From: Laetiporus sulphureus 93-53
Taxonomy: Eukaryota; Basidiomycota; Agaricomycetes; Polyporales; Laetiporaceae
Assembly (NCBI RefSeq): GCF_001632365.1
Contig: NW_024468516.1
Location: 590,177 to 654,176, forward strand
DNA: 64,000 bases
Direction of reading: 5' to 3'
Numbering within the stretch: position 1 is the first letter of the stretch; each line of letters opens with the position of its first letter. This document shows, piece after piece, positions 58,364 to 64,000 of this stretch. A model generated the notes under the pieces. That model did no database searches. It was given only the letters and a program-made list of their open reading frames with translations, and had not been told where the DNA came from. Both the position numbers and the translations under genes were made by a program.

Positions 58364-61268
58364 ATGGCAAGCCCAAACTCTCCCTATCCTATCCCGGGGC
58401 CCTCTACCTACTATCATACCCCTCCTCCGCCTCAGCACCAGTACGGTCATGCTCCGGGTCCCGCATCTCTCTATCCGTACATGCCGCCAATCAATGGGCA
58501 TGTTCCATTACACCAGCCCACCTCCCCGAGGATAAGCCCCACAAGTAGAGGACGATATAATACTGGCAGGGGAGGAGGTATCCATGGCTATCAGCACTAC
58601 CAGCACCTGCCACCAACGTATGGCATTCCTCCCACTAACATGCAATCGCCGCCAGTTTCGCCAGTGAGCCCATTCACGCAACCCCAGAAATATACCCCGC
58701 ACGTGCCACAGATCCCGTATTCACCACCCTATGCCCATCAGACCAACGGGTCGTATCCTCCTGCATGGTCCGCACAGCCGCTGTCGCCATTGCCAAAACA
58801 ATTATCGATGCTGCCACCCACGGCACCATCGCAATCCGCTCAATTTTCCCATCCCTCTCAGCCTCAGGTTCAATCTTTTCCATCTGCTTCGTTGTCCGAG
58901 ACGATAGCTCAGCCATCACCGGCTCTGTCGCATCCGTCATCGCCCAAACCTGAGTGTCCCCCAGCTACAGTAGTCAATCAAGATACTGTGCCTCAGGATA
59001 ACGTTTTTCATGATATAGCGTCGACACCAGATTCCCCGCTACCATCTTCTCGATCAAATAGTGGCCAATTTGTGGTATGGTCACGAAGACCTCAAGACCC
59101 TTCGCAAGCACCGGGTGTGATCATATCCTCTGAGGCCTTCCCGCCAGAAGATGTTTTGCAGCAAGCGCTCGACCTGCCGACTCCTCCAGCCTCTCCCAAA
59201 CTTCAAGCAACGGAGGCGTCAACACAACCCACAGAGCCTTCGTCCGATGCTCATCATGTACCCGATGAATTCCATGATGAGTCTCCAGAGGCAGCTGATG
59301 TGACTTCTTCTGTCACGGAGACGTCCACGTCCTCAACAATGGGAGAGACGCCTATGCCGGGCTCCCCAGCATCCTCGCATACTTCTATGTCGATGCAGGC
59401 TGCATCTCCCTCTGTAGACAATGCTTCGAAGGTCTCACCTTCGTCGCAGGTTGAGACGCAGCTAATCTCAACAACGCCGTCGACTGCTGAAGGTGCCCCA
59501 ACTCCTACCACGGAGTCTACAACCTCAGTCACACCCGCGGCTCCTAGCGCAGACTTGCAGCCGGCGTCTGTTTCTTCGCCTACAACGTCACAAAAGGCTC
59601 CCCTCAAGAAGTCGTGGGCCTCCCTGCTTCAATCGACCGATGCCGCAGCATCCTCGTCAAAGACTAGCCTCCCAGTCTCTTCCGTGGTAGGCATCTCCAT
59701 TCCAGCATCGGCACTGTCGAGTTTGTCAGCAAGCACCACGGTTGGCGCTGTCGTTCCCGCCCAACAGCGCAGCGAACTCTTACATATATTAAATAAGGGG
59801 CCAAGCACAGCCAATGTCCCGCTGAAGATCCAGCCTCGTGGTCTAATCAATACGGGCAATACGTGCTTTGCTAACGCTGTCCTTCAAATATTGGTGTACT
59901 GCCAACCGTTCAACAAGCTCTTCACGGACTTGTCCAAGTATCTCACCGGTCCTGTTGTGGGCTCTCAAAAGGAGGGGACGAAGGCTACACCCTTGATTGA
60001 TGCCATCGTCCGGTTCATGAAGGAGTTCGTTCCTGAAACTAGCTCCGATGCGAAAGCGAAGGGTAAGGAACGGGAGGATGATTTCTATGAGCCGGAGTCC
60101 TTCATTCCTTCATATGTTTATGATGCGATGAAGGAGAAGAAACGCTTCGCGAGCATGATTGTACGTGGTCTATTCATCGCTGATCGCGGTCTCGCACTGA
60201 CAGTGACCCATCCAGGGTGGACACCAAGAAGACGCGGAAGAGTTCTTGGGATTCTTCCTGGACACTCTCGAGGAAGAGCTCTTGTTGCTATCCGACTCAT
60301 TATCCCCAAAACGTCCCAAAACGAACGAGCCGGCCGAACAAGAACCCTCTCCAGATGAAGGCTGGTACGAAGTTGGCAAGAAGAACAGGCCGGTGATGAC
60401 ACGAATGGTAAGCATATCCAGAGCTTCGCGAGTTTCTCACTGATCTCACCTTACATGCTAGGTCAAGTCGACGGAGTCTCCGATAACGAGGATCTTCGGC
60501 GGTAAATTCCGGACGACACTGCGGGCCCCTCATCAGAAGGACTCTGCTACCGTCGAGGACTGGCGCTCGCTCCGTCTTGATATACAGGTGAGTTTGCTGA
60601 ACTTCGCTTTGCGAGTACAATAACTCATCTCCTCTGTAGCGGGAGCAAGTACACACCATCAAGGATGCGCTGCAGCACATCTCTCATCCCCAACCTGTGC
60701 AGATCAGCCAGTCCACGCGACCTGGTGTCGTAGTCGAGGCTACGCAGCAGGCACTCGTCGAAGCCCTCCCTCCGGTGCTTGTGCTCCATTTGAAGAGGTT
60801 CTTGTATGATACCAATGTGGGTGACGTCGTCAAGATCGGGAAACAGATATCGTACGGTCCGGAGTTGGAGATCAGCCCAGGTACGTATATCGTCTACTAT
60901 CAAGATATCTACCTTACGAGCCCCTTTCTTAGATCTGCTGACTCCCGCAAAACGGACGCCACATCCCGCGAAGTACCAGTTGTTCGGAGGTCAGTACAAG
61001 TTCCCAATTGCCGCTCACTCGTGTCTGATCGTCGTCTCCAGTGTTATATCATCATGGGCAATCGGCGTCCGGGGGGCATTACACCCTTGACGTTCTACAT
61101 CCAAACCGGGATCTGAGCGACAGGCCGCGGCCGGCTTGGATACGGATAGACGACGAGCTTGTTTCCGATGTTCGACCTGAGGATGTATTTGGTGGAATGG
61201 AACGGGACGATCGATGTGCATATTTGTTGTTTTACCGTAGATTAGCTGGCTGGGGAGCCCGGCCGTGA
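58364..61268 (+). CDS. UBP3: Ubiquitin carboxyl-terminal hydrolase, UBP3/USP10 type
   Basis: A cysteine protease that removes ubiquitin. The ATG at 58364 (MASPNSPYPIPGPSTYYHTP) opens about 480 Pro/Ser/Thr-rich residues, probably disordered. The USP domain starts PRGLINTGNTCFANAVLQIL (catalytic Cys box), followed by GGHQEDAEEFLGFFLDTLEE, IFGGKFRTTLRAPHQKD, LPPVLVLHLKRFLYDTNVGD, YHHGQSASGGHYTLDVLHPN (catalytic His box) and AWIRIDDELVSDVRPEDVF. It ends DRCAYLLFYRRLAGWGARP at 61268. Introns near 60164-60215, 60409-60461, 60591-60639, 60881-60934 and 60990-61040 are short and canonical. UBP3 works in ribophagy and rescue of secretory proteins in yeast; that role here is by family. Confidence 0.94.
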
Positions 61269-61417
61269 TTTTATCAATGCACTGTTGAGGCTGCTTTCAG
61301 TGCTCTCCATATCGTTGGTGTGCAGTGTATTGTGACGTGTCCGACACATACAGCATTGATGATTGCAGCAAGTACTATAACACATTAAAACAGCAACAAG
61401 ATATCCTGACGCCCTCT

Positions 61418-64000
61418 TTACTCTTCGTAGATATTCCAAGTCTGCATGCGAACTGTGTCAGCGTGATTGACCACGAGGCGGAGGAAGAATCACTCACAGA
61501 ACGCCATTTGAGACCCCAATGGTCATTAATAGGGCCATCGATACCGAAGGCTACTCCCTTGAACCACCAGAAGGTGGCGACGATGAGAAATACTATGACT
61601 CCAAATACTACCCACTTCGTACGCTCGGTTAGACGGCGAGAAGTGAAGATGAAATGATCGAGCACATGAGCGGCCATCAAGACTGAGAAGTACAGCGTGG
61701 GCAACTATGTACAATTAGTCAGTCGATGTATCGCAGAAGAATCCGTTGTCTACGTACATAGTGATGCACGTAGGTGACACGACCCATGATCAAGAAGGGA
61801 ACTGTTGCGCGGAGGTTAGCTACATCTCCCTCATGAGACATCGGTTGACGACTCACCGAAGTGCAGCAACCAGCCGATTCCAGCAATCTTGCAGACATAC
61901 AAGAAGTGATCCCAATCCCCTGCCAAGACGTCAACCAACTGGCGAACGGAGTGTCGCCACACTCACTTGTTTCCATATCCACGTATTTCCGTTGCATGCG
62001 TACGAGGTATGTCCCGAATGCGATCGCAGCAATGTGCAGACTCAATGTCCCACCCCACCAGATCACCGGTGTGCCGAGGAGATAGTATTTTGCCTGATTG
62101 GATCCCCATCCGCACATACGCAATCCTAGGCGCAACCATGGCCAGTCGAGGGGCTTGGACGCTAAGATATCCTCCTTGTCTGGGTCAGGCACGAGCGCAT
62201 TGTTGGTCGTCATCATGGCCACATTGAGGTGCCAGAAGTCCCTTAAGAACGATGATTTGTAGAACTTGCTGTCGCCCGGCGGCACTATAGGCATGCGTCA
62301 GATATGAATCAAACATCCAGTGCGTATATTATACATACGTCGATCATTAATGTGCGTCTCCACGTTCCAATATGTGTAAATGTCGCTGGGGTTGTTCTCC
62401 TTGACACAGCTGACCTCAATTTGCCTGAAGCCCCACTGAGGCAATATCTCATTGCCAGCTCGAAGGTAACAGCCAGTCGCCTGATGACGGAACCTAAGAC
62501 GGGTCGTGAGCGAGTGTATCTTGTCGACATGACTCTTGCTGCCGCGGCGCAGGTCGTCGACGACTTCCACGACCCAGTAATCATGCAGGTCGCCGATAAC
62601 GTCGTTCCCATATCCAGAGACTTCGTTGTTCAGCTTGGACACGGGAGCCGGAATAGAGTGAGAGTGAAGGTTGCGTTTCGTCGGAACGTGGTTTAGACGA
62701 ATGACATCACCGTCGCCGAGGAACTTGATCGGATCCTCTGGATTCAATAATGGCTCGTCCCAGCGTGGAAGGACTACCCAGTCGTTGTTGTCGTCCTTAT
62801 AATGATAGCACGTAACCTGCTGTTGTGTGGAACCATCCGGATACGTCTGAACATGAGAATGAAGCAGACCGCCTGCCCAACCCATGTTCTTGAGAGTAAT
62901 CTTCGAGCCGTACGCAACCTCTGAAAACATATTAGCGGTCGGACGTATATGTAAGTCCGACAAACTACTAACCTAACGGATTCTGGGAGAACGTGTTCCC
63001 AATGAGGTTCGCCTGGAACAAAGAGCTCATCTTCGCATCGTCAGGACCCGAATGGTTCAGAATCATGAAGTGGATTTTGAAGAAGCTCAGATACAGCAGG
63101 AAAGGAAGGACGATAAGGCATGCGACGCGTGCACCCCAATGTCTCAATTGGTCGCGCTGTTGTGAATTTGGTCATCGGATGACAATGCTATAGATGGGGA
63201 GCACTTACCGTAGACATTCGAAGGTCACCAAACTTCTCCCAGAGGTCTTCAATTGTGTACAGACCAACCAGTGTCGTCACAAAAAGGCCCACCCATTTGA
63301 TACTGAGGCATGATGAACCGTCTTAACAAGAATAGGCAACGTGGGCAACGTAAAGTTACCTTGTGACACATCCTATCGATGCGCCTGTCAGCGTAAGCCA
63401 TAACCACCAATCAGGCGAGAAAGACCTGAAAATGAGGTGACGAATGTGACTAGTTTGGACTGAAAACGGTGACCTACTGATATTGTTGATTGTGTAACTT
63501 CGACAGACAGAAGACCGTTGTAAATGTGAAGAACAGTAGCATAGAATCCAAGAGGATGAATCGAGAGATACACAGCCAGCCAACGTCTATTCGCGCAATG
63601 GGTGAACGAACAAATGATGTCAAGGATTCGGACATACCAAGGAGAACCATTAGAGCTACCAGGTGGCATGCCTTCCAGGTCATACCAAGCTCGACAGCCG
63701 TGTACCAGCCTAAAGGGACTAGTGCCACTCCGAAGATCGCCATCATTACACGCATAGCCACGTATGGGACGGACTCCGGGTAGGTCGCTCCACTTGCGAA
63801 GTCGAACTGCCCATCATAACCTGACAACAGGCCTGCAAGACCGACAAGCATCTTGCCCAGTGGCGGATGGACATCGAAGTAGAATTGGCGCTTCAGGTAG
63901 AAAGAGCCAAACTTCCCAAAGTGCGCCTCATCCCAGATGACGAGGTTGGAATGACCGATCTTGTGGAAGCGCGTCCAGCACGAAAGAAGCGTGTATACTA
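61418..64000 (-). CDS. PMT2: Dolichyl-phosphate-mannose protein O-mannosyltransferase, PMT2 family (5' end outside window)
   Basis: PMTs transfer mannose from dolichol phosphate to Ser/Thr in the ER. The gene runs off the right edge, so the N-terminus is missing. Visible in order: SNLVIWDEAHFGKFGSFYLK (loop with the catalytic Asp-Glu), FYFDVHPPLGKMLVGLAGLL, SRFILLDSMLLFFTFTTVF, IKWVGLFVTTLVGLYTIEDL, the three-part MIR region (ITLKNMGWAGGLLHSHVQTY; VIRLNHVPTKRNLHSHSIPA; LRFRHQATGCYLRAGN), NKALVPDPDKE-like MMTTNNALVPDPDKEDILAS, and WPWLRLGLRMCGWG. The last exon is reached by splicing KWRS to TWNIYEE and TAA at 61418, which gives the usual PMT2 end. The LHSH and NNALVPDP parts indicate the PMT2 group. 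Confidence 0.95.

Noticed and set aside
58508..59607. Minus open frames across the UBP3 N-terminus
   Set aside because: They are shadows of the long low-complexity plus-strand exon, which lacks stops on both strands because of its composition.

Overview
The window is a gene-dense stretch of fungal nuclear DNA, most likely from a mushroom-forming basidiomycete (Agaricomycetes). The evidence is many genes cut by introns of about 50-80 bases with GT..AG ends, short intergenic spaces, and a typical fungal gene set (SAR1, PMT2-type mannosyltransferase, BUB2, NMT, UFD1, cytochrome P450). The species assignment is inference; no bacterial, viral or transposon genes were recognised.

Layout. 1-276: 3' end of an unidentified gene. 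1164-4016: SAR1 and the GPI mannosyltransferase PIG-M/GPI14. 4409-5825: two copies of a 31-residue cysteine-containing peptide gene on the minus strand; a third copy lies at 22191-22366 on the plus strand. 6306-7089: glia maturation factor (minus). 7282-9724 and 14431-17040: two paralogous major-facilitator transporters in the same orientation. Between them are an orphan gene and a TPR co-chaperone of the DNAJC7 type whose J domain is cut short, plus about 2 kb without a clear gene. 17396-18963: inositol polyphosphate 5-phosphatase. 19058-21282: BAH/PHD chromatin protein. 22925-24082 and 24213-27423: mitochondrial ribosomal protein uL3m, divergent from an RRN6-like RNA polymerase I factor. 27988-30142: cytochrome P450. 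30547-32112: mitochondrial carrier. 32366-37075: BUB2-type TBC protein head to head with an AP-4 epsilon-like adaptin. 37195-41181: CCT4 head to head with UFD1. 41430-45301: N-myristoyltransferase and OGG1. 45537-45629: an intron-containing tRNA-Ala. 45780-48719: TFIIIC WD40 subunit. 49079-51409: quinone oxidoreductase-like protein and mitochondrial ribosomal protein mL54. 51748-57845: HEL2/ZNF598 ubiquitin ligase and a coiled-coil protein. 58364-61268: UBP3/USP10 deubiquitinase. 61418-64000: PMT2-type O-mannosyltransferase, cut by the window end.

Most genes are housekeeping: vesicle traffic, GPI and O-mannosyl glycosylation in the ER, protein folding and ubiquitin turnover, rRNA and tRNA transcription, mitochondrial translation. 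There is no operon-like pathway cluster. The accessory part lies between 4 and 17 kb plus 21.3-22.9 kb. Its most unusual content is the three-copy mini-gene family: each gene is two codons, an intron, then 29 codons ending in a CxC peptide, and two copies share a nearly identical 59-base promoter block at identical spacing. Proteins this short are easily missed by gene finders. I could not match the peptide to a known family from memory.
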